Positions 17,809 through 29,630 of a stretch of DNA of 64,000 bases are shown in pieces. Source of the DNA: Streptomyces lucensis JCM 4490. Its GTDB lineage: Bacteria; Actinomycetota; Actinomycetes; Streptomycetales; Streptomycetaceae. The position numbers were made by a program, and so were the translations under genes. The notes beneath the pieces were generated by a model, which was not told where the DNA came from, did not search any database, and worked only from the letters and a program-made list of their open reading frames with translations. The first letter of the stretch is position 1, and the number at the start of each line of letters is the position of its first letter. The stretch is taken from contig NZ_BMUE01000001.1 in the NCBI RefSeq assembly GCF_014650035.1, forward strand, positions 186,001 to 250,000, given 5' to 3'.

Positions 17809-17882
17809 AGCCCGTCCGGCCGTCCCCACCCAGCCCGTCCGGCCGTCCCCACCCAGCCCGTCCGGCGTTTGAGGACGAGGCC
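17809..17882. repeat. 23-bp tandem repeat fused to a common Streptomyces intergenic element
   Basis: Two perfect 23-base units (17809-17831 and 17832-17854), each beginning AGCCCGTCCGG, are followed by a third start that continues CGTTTGAGGACGAGGC. The last segment is, from memory, a very frequent Streptomyces intergenic element of unknown function. It lies between the deacetylase pair and groES. Confidence 0.75.
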
Positions 17883-17976
17883 GTACAGGCCGAAGCTGGG
17901 GCCTGGGAGCGGCAGCCCCCAGACAGCGCGACCGGGGGCCCGCAGACCCCCACCCCGCCGACGCGCCGCACGGCAA

Positions 17977-18003
17977 TTGGCACTCCGCTTGACCGAGTGC
18001 TAA
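17977..18003. promoter_or_regulatory. CIRCE operator 1 (HrcA site)
   Basis: TTGGCACTC, nine bases, GAGTGCTAA: an inverted repeat differing from the CIRCE consensus TTAGCACTC-N9-GAGTGCTAA at one position. It overlaps the groES -35 element, so HrcA binding would block RNA polymerase until heat shock. The hrcA gene is not in this window. Confidence 0.93.
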
Positions 18004-18018
18004 TCGCGGTCATAGTCT
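17989..18018 (+). promoter_or_regulatory. groESL promoter
   Basis: TTGACC at 17989-17994 and TAGTCT at 18013-18018 are 18 bases apart, a vegetative (HrdB-type) promoter. The -35 lies inside CIRCE 1 and the predicted start (about 18025) inside CIRCE 2. Confidence 0.7.
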
Positions 18019-18023
18019 CGGCT

Positions 18024-18050
18024 CTGGCACTCGACGCGTGAGAGTGCCAA
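18024..18050. promoter_or_regulatory. CIRCE operator 2 (HrcA site)
   Basis: CTGGCACTC, nine bases, GAGTGCCAA, a second CIRCE-type inverted repeat at the expected transcription start of groESL. Twin CIRCE sites are described for Streptomyces groESL1. Confidence 0.9.
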
Positions 18051-18150
18051 CAACGCGACGGGCAGGTCCGGCACCCGCGACGACGGATCGACCTGGTCGC
18101 CACCTCAGACAGTGAAACCCCGTGAGATCTCCGAAGGGGGAGGTCGGATC

Positions 18151-18459
18151 GTGACGACCACCAGCTCCAAGGTTGCCATCAAGCCGCTCGAGGACCGCAT
18201 CGTGGTCCAGCCGCTCGACGCCGAGCAGACCACCGCCTCTGGCCTGGTCATCCCGGACACCGCGAAGGAGAAGCCCCAGGAGGGCGCCGTCCTCGCCGTG
18301 GGTCCGGGCCGCTTCGAGAACGGCGAGCGCCTGCCGCTCGACGTCAAGGTCGGCGACGTCGTCCTGTACAGCAAGTACGGCGGCACCGAGGTGAAGTACA
18401 ACGGCGAGGAGTACCTCGTCCTCTCGGCTCGCGACGTCCTCGCGATCATCGAGAAGTAA
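18151..18459 (+). CDS. groES: Co-chaperonin GroES
   Basis: A 102-residue GroES, exactly the usual length, from the GTG at 18151 behind GGGGGAGG. Seen: [20 protein letters not shown], the mobile-loop region [16 protein letters not shown], and [16 protein letters not shown] at the C-terminus. It caps GroEL rings during folding. An in-frame ATG 13 codons earlier would add non-conserved residues. Confidence 0.97.
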   Translation: MTTTSSKVAIKPLEDRIVVQPLDAEQTTASGLVIPDTAKEKPQEGAVLAVGPGRFENGERLPLDVKVGDVVLYSKYGGTEVKYNGEEYLVLSARDVLAIIEK

Positions 18460-18486
18460 GTCACCTCGAGCACTTTTGATGCTTGA

Positions 18487-20208
<1,722 letters not shown>

Positions 20209-20236
20209 TCGCTGCGCCCGGCCCAGCCGGACGAAC

Positions 20237-20268
20237 GGTGCCCAGTCCCCTGCGGGGGGCTGGGCACC
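20237..20268 (+). terminator. groESL terminator
   Basis: GGTGCCCAG pairs with CTGGGCACC, and inner TCCCC with GGGGG, around loop TGC. GTTTCGG follows closely. It lies 28 bases after the groEL1 stop. Confidence 0.8.
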
Positions 20269-20307
20269 CGGCGTTTCGGGCGGTGGACAGGGTTCGCCCT
20301 TCCTTCC

Positions 20308-21015
20308 TCACTGCTCCAGCTCGTCCAGCGCACCCAGTTGCTGCATCAGCCCCAGCTGGTCGTGCTGCCACCACGTCTCGGTGATCTTGCCGTGGGCGCC
20401 GAAGCGGAACAGGGTCATGCCGGTCATGGTGACCTGCCTGCCGGTGGCCGGGACGCCCAGGAAGTCGGCCTTGTGCGTCGCGTTCCACGTCCAGCGCGCG
20501 CACGCCTGGTCACCCTGGGCGAGGACGTCCTCGACGGTGAACGCGAAGTCGAAGGCGCCGCGCCACATCCGGTACTCGCTGCGGACGCTGTCCAGGCCGA
20601 TCGTGTCCTGCGGGTTCACCGGATCGTGGCTGTGGACGTCCTCGTCGAGCAGGTCGTTGAGGGGAGGCAGGTCGCCCGGGGTGGCGAGCGCCTCGAAGAA
20701 ACGCCGCACGGTGTCCACCGACAGCGCCTCGTCCCGTACGACGTCGAGGTCGGTGAACGTCGGCATCTCGTCGCAGAGCGCGACCATGCCCTGGAAGATC
20801 CGGTCGGTCTCCGGGAGGTTCGAGTTGCGCATCGCGTCCTCGTACGACCCGAACTCCACCACCTCGACGATGTGCGACGCGTCCGAGCGGTCCGTGCCCA
20901 CCACCGCGTGCGTCGCCGTCCGCCTGCCCCTGGTCTGCTCGACCCAGTCGTCGATGAGCCGGTTCATCTCGTCCAGCCGGCTCGTCCTGCACTCGATGAG
21001 CTGTACGAAGGTCAT
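20308..21015 (-). CDS. Two-domain ABM-like/SnoaL-like protein
   Basis: A 235-residue protein. Residues 1-95 look like an antibiotic-biosynthesis-monooxygenase-type alpha-beta barrel (FVQLIECRTSRLDEMNRL, VVEFGSYEDAM). Residues 105-230 look like a SnoaL/ester-cyclase (NTF2-like) domain with ATHKADFLGVPATGRQV. No oxidative or cyclase substrate can be named. The ATG at 21015 is the first supported start; the frame extends upstream without homology. Confidence 0.8.
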   Translation of the reverse strand: MTFVQLIECRTSRLDEMNRLIDDWVEQTRGRRTATHAVVGTDRSDASHIVEVVEFGSYEDAMRNSNLPETDRIFQGMVALCDEMPTFTDLDVVRDEALSVDTVRRFFEALATPGDLPPLNDLLDEDVHSHDPVNPQDTIGLDSVRSEYRMWRGAFDFAFTVEDVLAQGDQACARWTWNATHKADFLGVPATGRQVTMTGMTLFRFGAHGKITETWWQHDQLGLMQQLGALDELEQ

Positions 21016-21155
21016 GACGCCGCCTCCGGCCCCCCTGGTCGGGTACCGTCCCGCCCATCTTCCCACCGGAACACGGGCGTCACCCGTCCTGCCGGGGCCC
21101 GTCCCACGGGAGCCCCTGCTCGCTATCGGGGCCTGTCCCACGGGGGCCGTACTCG

Positions 21156-21929
21156 TCACTGGGGCCCGTACTTGCGCCCCGTCCGGGAGCTGATCCCGCC
21201 CAGCAGCCCGCGCGGGGTGATCTTCACCAGGCCCATCAGCGCCTTGTAGCGGGGGTCCGGGACGGACAGCGACTTGCCCCGGGCCAGGTCCGCCAGGGCG
21301 GCCGCGACCAGCTTGTCGGCGTCCAGCCACATCCACCCCGGGATGTTGTCCGTGCCCATACCGGCCCGCTGGTGGAACTCGGTGCGCACGAAACCGGGGC
21401 ACAGGGCCATCAGGCGGACGCCCGTACCGGCCAGGTCCTTCGCCGCGCCCTGGGTGAACTGCACGACCCACGCCTTCGACGCCCCGTACGTGCCCCGGGG
21501 CACGAAGGCGGCCACCGAGGCGACGTTGACGACGCCGCCCCGCCCGCGCTCCCGCATCGCCCCGGCCGCCGCCGACGTCAGCCGGAGCACCGCCTCGCAG
21601 TGCACCTTGAGCATCCTCAGCTCGTCGGCCATCGACACGTCGAGGTAGCGGCCCTTGTTGCCGAAACCGGCGTTGTTGATGAGCAGGTCGACCGCGCTCT
21701 TGCGGTCGCCGAGCCGGTCGGCGACCGCCTCGATGCCCCGGTCCTCGGCGAGGTCGGCGGTCAGCACCTCGACCTCGATCCCGTGCCGGTCGTGCAGCTC
21801 GGTCGCCTGTTCGCGCAACCGCCTGGTGTCCCGCGCCACCAGGACGAGGTCATGCCCGTCAGCCGCCAGCCGCCGCGCGAACGCGGCGCCGATCCCCGCG
21901 GTCGATCCCGTAATCAGAGCCGTTGTCAT
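21156..21929 (-). CDS. SDR family oxidoreductase (DltE/YqjQ-like)
   Basis: A 257-residue short-chain dehydrogenase: TGSTAGIGAAFA at residues 7-18, NNAGFGNKG near 87, YGASK near 153, and LCPGFVRTEFH. The N-terminus MTTALITGSTAGIG fixes the start at 21929. Substrate unknown. It lies 140 bases upstream of, and in the same direction as, the SnoaL-like gene. Confidence 0.9.
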   Translation of the reverse strand: MTTALITGSTAGIGAAFARRLAADGHDLVLVARDTRRLREQATELHDRHGIEVEVLTADLAEDRGIEAVADRLGDRKSAVDLLINNAGFGNKGRYLDVSMADELRMLKVHCEAVLRLTSAAAGAMRERGRGGVVNVASVAAFVPRGTYGASKAWVVQFTQGAAKDLAGTGVRLMALCPGFVRTEFHQRAGMGTDNIPGWMWLDADKLVAAALADLARGKSLSVPDPRYKALMGLVKITPRGLLGGISSRTGRKYGPQ

Positions 21930-22029
21930 GGCCCAAGGGTAGTGACCCGGACCCACGGCTTCCGGTGCGGTGACGGCCCCGCGGGGCCTCCCGGCACCCC
22001 GCCGGGCCGTCAGCGCGTCCCGGTGTCCC

Positions 22030-22698
22030 TCAGCGCGCCTGGGCGGCGGCGTACGCGCGTGCCTTCGCCAGGGTCTCGGCGTCCAGCGCCTCGCCCGCGG
22101 CGAGCAGCCCGGGCAGCAGTTCCCGCTCGGTGGTGACCGCGCGGAACTGCAACGCGGCCGTCACCCCGTGCTCCGGACGGTGCACGACCTCGATCGGGTC
22201 GCCCGCGCTGATCTCGCCCGGCTCGATCACCCGGAGGTAGGCGCCCGTCGCGCCCTTCCGGGTGAATCTCCCGACCCACCCGCGTTCGCCCAGATGGCCC
22301 TGGAATGTACGGCACGGGATCCGCCCCGAGGCCACCTCCAGCACCACCCCGGAACCGATCCGCCAGCGCTCGCCGATCAGCGCGCCGGAGACGTCCAGGC
22401 CGTCCGTCGTCAGGTTCTCGCCGAAGGAGCCGTTGGCGAGGTAGCGGCCGAGTTCGCATTCCCAGGCGTCGAGGTCCTCGCGCGCGAACGCGTACACCGC
22501 CTTGTCGTCGCCGCCGTGGTGCCGCGTGTCGCACACGGCGTCCCCGGCGAGCCCGCTCGCGCCGACCCCCTTCGGACCCGGCGCCGCCACCCGCACCGGC
22601 CCGTCGGCCGGTTTCTTGTCGATGCCGGTCAGGCCCTGCGGCTGGTCCGTGTACGGCACCGGCCGCGGGCTGCCCAGATTGACGGAGAGAAGCTTCAT
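22030..22698 (-). CDS. MOSC domain protein (YiiM-like)
   Basis: A 222-residue MOSC protein: VNLGSPRPVPY at the start, FGENLTTDGLDVSGALIGERW in two adjoining stretches, then GRIPCRTFQGHL with the conserved cysteine. Family knowledge: MOSC proteins handle molybdenum-cofactor sulfur chemistry; YiiM detoxifies N-hydroxylated compounds. It diverges from the LysR gene with 78 bases between starts, the usual layout for a regulator and its target. Confidence 0.88.
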   Translation of the reverse strand: MKLLSVNLGSPRPVPYTDQPQGLTGIDKKPADGPVRVAAPGPKGVGASGLAGDAVCDTRHHGGDDKAVYAFAREDLDAWECELGRYLANGSFGENLTTDGLDVSGALIGERWRIGSGVVLEVASGRIPCRTFQGHLGERGWVGRFTRKGATGAYLRVIEPGEISAGDPIEVVHRPEHGVTAALQFRAVTTERELLPGLLAAGEALDAETLAKARAYAAAQAR

Positions 22699-22776
22699 GC
22701 CCGCACGGTACGCGATCTCCTCAAAGCCGCCACCGAATATGGGACGCCGCCCCCAAGAAGCGCTTATGCTCGATCG

Positions 22777-23685
22777 GTGATCGAGGCCCGTCATCTCCGC
22801 GTCCTGCGCGCCGTCGCCACCACCGGATCCTTCTCCGCGGCGGGGCGTGAACTGGGCTGCACCCAGCCCGCCGTCAGCCAGCAGATGAAGGCCCTGGAGG
22901 CCTCGGTCGGCACGCCGCTGCTCGTCCGCGCCGGCCGCGAGATGCGCCTCACCCAGGCCGGCGAGGCCCTGGTGCGGCACGCCTCCGGCATCCTCGCCGG
23001 GCTCACCGCGGCCGAGGAGGAGGTCGCCGCCATCGCGGGCCTGCGAGCCGGCCGGGTCCGGCTGGTCTCCTTCCCCAGCGGCAGCTCCACCCTGGTCCCC
23101 ACCGCCCTGGCCGCCCTGCGCGCGGCCCACCCCGGTACCCGCGTCTCGCTGGAGGAGGCCGAGCCCCCGAGGTCCGTCGAGCTGCTGCGCGAGGGCGACT
23201 GCGACCTGGCCCTCGCCTTCCGCTACGAGGGTGCGGCGGTCGCCGAGGACTGGGACGACCTGGTCGTACGTCCCCTGCTCGCGGACCGCCTGGTGGCCCT
23301 GGTCCCGGAACGGCACCGGCTCGCGCGCGCGGAGAGCGTCGCCATCGGCGAGCTGGCCCAGGAGCCGTGGATCGCGGGCTGCCCGCGCTGCCGCGGACAG
23401 TTGGTGCAGGTCTGCGAGGGGGCCGGTTTCACCCCGCGCATCGACTTCGCGACCGACGACTACCCGGCGGTGGTCGGCCTGGTCGGCGCCGGGCTGGGGG
23501 TGGCCGTGCTGCCGCAGCTGGCGGTGGAGTCGGTACGGCCGAGGGGCGCGCGGGTCGTACGGCTGGAACCGGAGGTACGGCGGCAGATCGTCGCCCTCAC
23601 CCTGCCCGACCTGGCACAGGTGCCGACCGTGGCGGCGACGCTGGAACAGCTGGCCCGGGCGGCTCGGGGGGTCGGGCGGTCATAG
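22777..23685 (+). CDS. LysR-family transcriptional regulator
   Basis: A 302-residue LysR protein, GTG start. N-terminal helix-turn-helix: VIEARHLRVLRAVATTGSFS, then AAGRELGCTQPAVSQQMKAL. The effector domain follows from about residue 90. Head-to-head with the MOSC gene, which it may control. Effector unknown. Confidence 0.92.
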   Translation: MIEARHLRVLRAVATTGSFSAAGRELGCTQPAVSQQMKALEASVGTPLLVRAGREMRLTQAGEALVRHASGILAGLTAAEEEVAAIAGLRAGRVRLVSFPSGSSTLVPTALAALRAAHPGTRVSLEEAEPPRSVELLREGDCDLALAFRYEGAAVAEDWDDLVVRPLLADRLVALVPERHRLARAESVAIGELAQEPWIAGCPRCRGQLVQVCEGAGFTPRIDFATDDYPAVVGLVGAGLGVAVLPQLAVESVRPRGARVVRLEPEVRRQIVALTLPDLAQVPTVAATLEQLARAARGVGRS

Positions 23686-23831
23686 GGCCGGCGTGGGGCG
23701 CGCCGGTCGTCCGGCGCGTCAGCAGAGGCCGTTGCCCGCGCCGGCAGGGGCCCGCGGCATCGCGGGCGCGCGCGTGCGTGCCCGGTGGAGAGTGACCGCA
23801 CCCGGCGGGCGATGGGTGCAGAAACGTTCCT

Positions 23832-24161
23832 TCAGTGGTGCTGGGCGGTGTCCCCGCTTGTGGTCGACGCCGACACCAGGCGGTTGCGTGCCCGCCCCAT
23901 CAGCTCTTCGCGCTCGTCCTCGGTCAGGCCGCCCCAGACTCCGTACGGTTCGCGCACCGCCAGGGCGTGGGCGGCGCACTCCGCACGGACCGGGCACCTC
24001 ATGCAGACCTCCTTGGCCGAGTTCTCGCGTGCACTCCTAGCCGCTCCGCGCTCACCCTCCGGGTGGAAGAAGAGCGAGCTGTCCACCCCTCGGCAGGCAG
24101 CCAGCAGCTGCCAGTCCCACAGGTCCGCGTTCGGTCCGGGAAGGCGGGAGAAATCTGCCAT
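23832..24161 (-). CDS. whiD: WhiB-like sporulation regulator WhiD
   Basis: A 109-residue WhiB-like [4Fe-4S] protein. Cluster cysteines are Cys23, Cys53, Cys56 and Cys62 (ACRGV and CMRCPVRAEC); GVWGG is at 74-78, then a basic C-terminus. The N-terminus ADFSRLPGPNADLWDWQLLA matches WhiD, which is required for late sporulation septation and spore maturation and acts with the sigma-4 domain of HrdB. An in-frame ATG 14 codons upstream exists, but ATG 24161 with AAGGGG before it is the standard start. Divergent from bldM, as in S. coelicolor. Confidence 0.95.
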   Translation of the reverse strand: MADFSRLPGPNADLWDWQLLAACRGVDSSLFFHPEGERGAARSARENSAKEVCMRCPVRAECAAHALAVREPYGVWGGLTEDEREELMGRARNRLVSASTTSGDTAQHH

Positions 24162-24542
24162 TGCGTGACCCCTTGTAGCCGTTCTGGGTGGATACGGTGG
24201 CAATAACCGTATGTGTCCGGTCTAAGGAGATGAAAATATGACTCATTGCGAATCTAGCCCCGGACACCGCGAAACGGGAAGAAAAAGGGCTGAATGGGGC
24301 ATAGGTTGTGATGAAAAGTTGAGAGTCCAACGGGCATGTCTGCACCGTGTCGGCGCCCTCACGTAGAGTGCCGAAGATGGCACGCAGCCCCGTAACTCTT
24401 TCGAGTGACCGTCGTTGAGAGTGCGGAGGCGGTTGAAAACACAAGCGCTCGGGCAGGCGTCCGAGACGGTCGACCGCACAGGTGACGATTCCGTACCAGC
24501 CTGGAGGCTCAAGGTGACGCGCATCAGCTGCGGAGGGCGGTC
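24162..24542. other. Divergent whiD-bldM control region
   Basis: A 381-base intergenic region noticeably more A/T-rich than its surroundings (24180-24310 especially). It contains the bldM promoter described separately; on the minus strand the whiD promoters must lie between about 24175 and 24300, but I could not fix them by eye. No ORF is supported. Confidence 0.6.
24391..24418 (+). promoter_or_regulatory. Sigma-BldN-type promoter of bldM
   Basis: CGTAAC (24391-24396), 16 bases, CGTTGA (24413-24418). From memory this is the -35/-10 pair reported for the sigma-BldN-dependent bldMp1 promoter of S. coelicolor. Predicted start near 24425, giving a leader of about 118 bases. Confidence 0.88.
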
Positions 24543-25154
24543 ATGACTTCCGTCCTCGTCTGCGACGACTCCCCGCTTGCCCGAGAAGCGCTCCGCCGCG
24601 CGGTCGCGACCGTGCCCGGTGTCGAGCGCGTGACGACGGCGGCCAACGGCGAGGAAGTCCTCCGCCGCTGGGGCGCCGACCGCTCCGACCTGATCCTGAT
24701 GGACGTACGCATGCCCGGTCTGGGCGGCGTCGAGACCGTGCGCCGGCTGCTGTCCGCCGACCCGGGCGCCCGCATCATCATGCTGACCGTGGCCGAGGAC
24801 CTCGACGGCGTGGCCCTCGCGGTCGCCGCCGGCGCCCGGGGCTACCTGCACAAGGACGCCTCGCGCGCGGAGCTGCGGGCCACGGTGACGCAGGCGCTGG
24901 CCGACCCGACCTGGCGACTGGCCCCCCGCCGGCTCCGCTCGGCCGAGATGGGCGCCGCGCCCACGCTCACCGCGCGCGAGATCCAGGTCCTGGAGGGCAT
25001 GAGCCACGGCCGCTCCAACGCCGAGATCGGCCGCGAGCTGTTCCTGTCCGAGGACACGGTCAAGACCCACGCCCGGCGCCTGTTCAAGAAGCTCGGCGCC
25101 TCGGACCGCGCCCACGCGGTGGCACTCGGCTTCCGCTGGGGACTGGTCCGGTAG
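24543..25154 (+). CDS. bldM: Developmental response regulator BldM
   Basis: A 203-residue NarL/FixJ-type regulator. The receiver domain has Asp8/Asp9 and Asp54 (LILMDVRMPGL); the C-terminal LuxR helix-turn-helix includes LTAREIQVLEGMSHGRSNAE and SEDTVKTHARRLFKKL. Family knowledge: BldM controls aerial growth as a homodimer and late sporulation genes as a heterodimer with WhiI. Orphan regulator, with no kinase gene adjacent. Identity is supported by flanking whiD and an ECF sigma gene before guaB. Confidence 0.96.
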   Translation: MTSVLVCDDSPLAREALRRAVATVPGVERVTTAANGEEVLRRWGADRSDLILMDVRMPGLGGVETVRRLLSADPGARIIMLTVAEDLDGVALAVAAGARGYLHKDASRAELRATVTQALADPTWRLAPRRLRSAEMGAAPTLTAREIQVLEGMSHGRSNAEIGRELFLSEDTVKTHARRLFKKLGASDRAHAVALGFRWGLVR

Positions 25155-25240
25155 GACGTGCGCGGCCCCGCGGGGCAGGCGGGTCCGCATCGCACCGGGC
25201 GCCGCTCCCGGCTCCGGGGGCGCTGCGTCCGCCGACCGGC

Positions 25241-25403
25241 CCTGGGCCGTGTCCGCGAAGTCGCGCCCGCGTCGCGACGCCCGGCACGCGCGCTCGCCTA
25301 CGCCCGGTACGAGGGCATCCGGCCGGCATGCCGAGAGCACGCACCGGACGCCGCGACGCCCGCCCTGCGGGTGAACGACGCGACTTCGCGGACACGGCCC
25401 AGG
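25241..25403. repeat. 163-bp imperfect inverted repeat with perfect 25-bp arms
   Basis: The 25 bases at 25241-25265 (CCTGGGCCGTGTCCGCGAAG, then TCGCG) are exactly reverse-complementary to 25379-25403. The interior remains roughly complementary toward a central CCGGCCGG near 25322. The transcript could fold into one long hairpin about 85 bases after the bldM stop. Neither arm encodes a recognisable protein. Confidence 0.8.
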
Positions 25404-25975
25404 ACCGGGGCCGGTGCCACATGCCCTGGCCTCGACGGTCTCCGGGCGGCTCCGCATCTTCCGGCAGCGTCCGGGCGGTGAGGCGGGACCGGGCGGCCCG
25501 CGCCGCGTCACTCACGGACGCGGGGCCGGCCGGCAGCCGGGACGCACCGGCGCGTCCGGGCCGTCCCCTGCGGAGGCCGGGAAGTGCCGCCGGCCGCCCG
25601 CCCGGTCCCCGCTCGGTGCGCGAGGCGCGGCGCCCGCGCATGCCCCCGGGCACTCGTGCCGGGCCGTACCCCCGGCATGGCGTCGGTCACCTCGAAGGTG
25701 TGAGCCGCACCGCGACCGGGCATGTCCCGTCGCGGCGCCGCACGGTCGCCGCCGGCCGGTGCCCGTACCCGGGCCCGGGGCGTACGGCGGCGGTCGGGGC
25801 GTTCGAGCCCGGGCCGTACGCACGTCCGGCGCACCACCGCGTGGAACACGCGGGCGTACGGAATGCAAGGCGCCCCTCCGGACGCGCGCTGCTCGTTTTG
25901 GCGCGGATGCCGCATCCTTGAGGTGTGGAGTCTCTCGGGGACGAGTCGGTCGAGCGGAAGGGGAGGGCGCAGGGG
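25404..25975. other. Gene-poor region between bldM and the ECF sigma gene
   Basis: Together with the inverted repeat this makes an 821-base gap with no supported gene. ORFs on both strands are Arg/Pro/Gly-rich, lack family similarity and have no convincing RBS. Short GTAC-containing palindromes recur around 25766-25830. The sigma gene's promoter should be near 25880-25960, where the sequence briefly becomes less GC-rich. Confidence 0.5.
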
Positions 25976-26653
25976 ATGAGTGCCGGCGCACCTGCTCATA
26001 ACGCTTCAGTGCACAACCATCAGCACGATGCGGCGGACCACACGGCCGCAGGGCACCATGGACCGATGCGCGACGACGAGGCGGGCACGGCCCACGGGGT
26101 GATCGGTGCGCTCGTGCACCGCGCCGTCGAGGGGGACGCGCAGGCCACGCACGACCTGCTCGCGCGCGTCCACCCGCTGGCGCTGCGCTACTGCCGCACC
26201 CGGCTGTCCCGGCTCCCCGGCGACGCGCGCCACTTCGTCGAGGACCTCGCCCAGGAGGTCTGCGTCGCTGTCCTCCTCGCGCTGCCCCGCTACCGCGACA
26301 CCGGGCGCCCCTTCGAGGCCTTCGTCTTCGCCATCGCCTCGCACAAGGTCGCCGACCTCCAGCGCGCCGCGATGCGCCATCCGGGGTCCACCGCGGTGCC
26401 GTCCGACGAGATGCCCGAGCGCCCGGACGACTCCCTGGGCCCCGAGGAGCGGGCCCTGCTCAGCAGCGACGCCGAGTGGGCCAAGAAACTGCTGGCCAAC
26501 CTCCCCGAGAACCAGCGGGAACTGCTTCTGCTGCGCATCGCCGTGGGCTTGACCGCGGAGGAGACGGGGCAGATGTTGGGAATGTCACCCGGCGCGGTCC
26601 GCGTGGCCCAGCACCGGGCGCTGAGCCGCCTGCGCGCGCTGGCCGAGCAGTAA
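25976..26653 (+). CDS. sigD: ECF-type RNA polymerase sigma factor (SigD-like)
   Basis: A 225-residue sigma factor with a His-rich N-terminal tail. Sigma-2 ([39 protein letters not shown]) lies at about residues 75-140; sigma-4 ([20 protein letters not shown]) is near the end. Position between a whiB gene and guaB matches SigD of mycobacteria and the corresponding Streptomyces gene. Start is uncertain: GTG 25925, ATG 25976 and ATG 26066 are all possible, and homology begins near the last. Confidence 0.87.
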   Translation: MSAGAPAHNASVHNHQHDAADHTAAGHHGPMRDDEAGTAHGVIGALVHRAVEGDAQATHDLLARVHPLALRYCRTRLSRLPGDARHFVEDLAQEVCVAVLLALPRYRDTGRPFEAFVFAIASHKVADLQRAAMRHPGSTAVPSDEMPERPDDSLGPEERALLSSDAEWAKKLLANLPENQRELLLLRIAVGLTAEETGQMLGMSPGAVRVAQHRALSRLRALAEQ

Positions 26654-26773
26654 CTCCCCTGGCGGAGCTCCGGAGCCCGTCCCGCTGAACGGGCACACCT
26701 CCGTTCCCGTACGAACATACGAAGCCTGAAGCGACTCCCTGACGTGGAATTTGCTAGCGAGGCTTGCCGTTAG

Positions 26774-28321
<1,548 letters not shown>

Positions 28322-28348
28322 CGCACGCGCGCGCGTGACGGACGTCGG

Positions 28349-28377
28349 CGGCGGCCCCGGAACCTCCGGGGCCGCCG
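28349..28377 (+). terminator. Hairpin between guaB and guaB3
   Basis: CGGCGGCCCCGG pairs perfectly with CCGGGGCCGCCG around loop AACCT. GTTG follows. It may terminate or attenuate guaB transcription before guaB3. Confidence 0.75.
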
Positions 28378-28435
28378 TTGCCGTGCCCGTCGGCGATACT
28401 GGAAGACGCTGAAAGCATCAGGGAAAGGCCAAGAC

Positions 28436-29560
28436 GTGACTGAGATCGAGATCGGGCGCGGCAAGCGCGGCCGCCGGGCGTACGCCTTCGACGACATCGC
28501 CGTCGTCCCCAGCCGCCGTACGCGGGACCCGAAGGAGGTCTCGATCGCCTGGCAGATCGACGCCTACCGCTTCGAGCTGCCGTTCCTGGCCGCTCCCATG
28601 GACTCGGTCGTGTCCCCGGCCACCGCCATCCGCATCGGTGAGATGGGCGGCCTCGGCGTGCTCAACCTCGAGGGCCTGTGGACCCGGTACGAGGACCCGC
28701 AGCCGCTGCTGGACGAGATCGCCGAGCTGGACGCGGAGGCGGCCACCCGCCGTCTCCAGGAGATCTACGCGGCGCCCATCAAGGAGGAGCTGATCGGCGC
28801 CCGCATCAAGGAGGTGCGGGACTCCGGCGTGGTGACCGCCGCCGCGCTCTCCCCGCAGCGCACCGCCCAGTTCTCCAAGGCGGTCGTGGACGCGGGCGTG
28901 GACATCTTCGTCATCCGCGGTACGACGGTCTCGGCGGAGCACGTGTCGTCCTCGCACGAGCCGCTGAACCTGAAGCAGTTCATCTACGAGCTGGACGTCC
29001 CGGTGATCGTCGGCGGCTGCGCCACCTACACCGCCGCCCTGCACCTGATGCGCACCGGCGCGGCCGGCGTCCTGGTCGGCTTCGGCGGCGGCGCCGCGCA
29101 CACCACGCGCAACGTGCTGGGCATCCAGGTCCCGATGGCCACCGCCGTCGCCGACGTGGCCGCCGCCCGCCGTGACTACATGGACGAGTCCGGCGGCCGG
29201 TACGTGCACGTGATCGCGGACGGCGGCGTCGGCTGGTCCGGCGACCTGCCCAAGGCGATCGCCTGCGGCGCCGACGCGGTGATGATGGGCTCGCCCCTCG
29301 CGCGCGCGACCGACGCGCCGGGCAAGGGCCACCACTGGGGCATGGAGGCGGTGAACGAGGAGCTGCCGCGCGGCAAGAAGGTCGGCCTGGGCACGGTCGG
29401 CACGATCGAGGAGATCCTCACGGGCCCCTCGCACACCCCCGACGGCTCCATGAACTTCTTCGGCGCCCTGCGCCGCGCCATGGCCACGACCGGCTACAGC
29501 GAGCTGAAGGAGTTCCAGCGGGTCGAGGTGACGGTGGCGGACAGCCAGCACCGGCGCTGA
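28436..29560 (+). CDS. guaB3: GuaB3-family IMP dehydrogenase-like protein
   Basis: A 374-residue TIM-barrel protein without CBS domains, GTG start. Seen: AFDDIAVVPSRRTRDPKEV, APMDSVVSPATAIRIGEMGG and GVGWSGDLPKAIACGADAVM. The loop that holds the catalytic cysteine in IMPDH (GPGSICTTR) reads GGGAAHTTR here, so no cysteine is at that place. Orthologous in position to mycobacterial guaB3. Whether it is a dehydrogenase, a reductase or regulatory cannot be settled here. Confidence 0.9.
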   Translation: MTEIEIGRGKRGRRAYAFDDIAVVPSRRTRDPKEVSIAWQIDAYRFELPFLAAPMDSVVSPATAIRIGEMGGLGVLNLEGLWTRYEDPQPLLDEIAELDAEAATRRLQEIYAAPIKEELIGARIKEVRDSGVVTAAALSPQRTAQFSKAVVDAGVDIFVIRGTTVSAEHVSSSHEPLNLKQFIYELDVPVIVGGCATYTAALHLMRTGAAGVLVGFGGGAAHTTRNVLGIQVPMATAVADVAAARRDYMDESGGRYVHVIADGGVGWSGDLPKAIACGADAVMMGSPLARATDAPGKGHHWGMEAVNEELPRGKKVGLGTVGTIEEILTGPSHTPDGSMNFFGALRRAMATTGYSELKEFQRVEVTVADSQHRR

Positions 29561-29572
29561 CCCCACGTACGA

Positions 29573-29617
29573 CGCGGAAGGGCCGCCCACCGGATGCCGG
29601 TGGGCGGCCCTTCCGCG
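29573..29617. terminator. Bidirectional terminator
   Basis: A perfect 21-bp stem, CGCGGAAGGGCCGCCCACCG plus G, loop ATG, then its complement ending TTCCGCG. It lies between the convergent guaB3 and the minus-strand membrane protein gene and can serve both. Confidence 0.88.
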
Positions 29618-29630
29618 TGCGTGCGGGGCG

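Noticed and set aside
24243..25511. Minus-strand open frame across bldM
   Set aside because: It is antisense to bldM, whose receiver and LuxR domains are clear.
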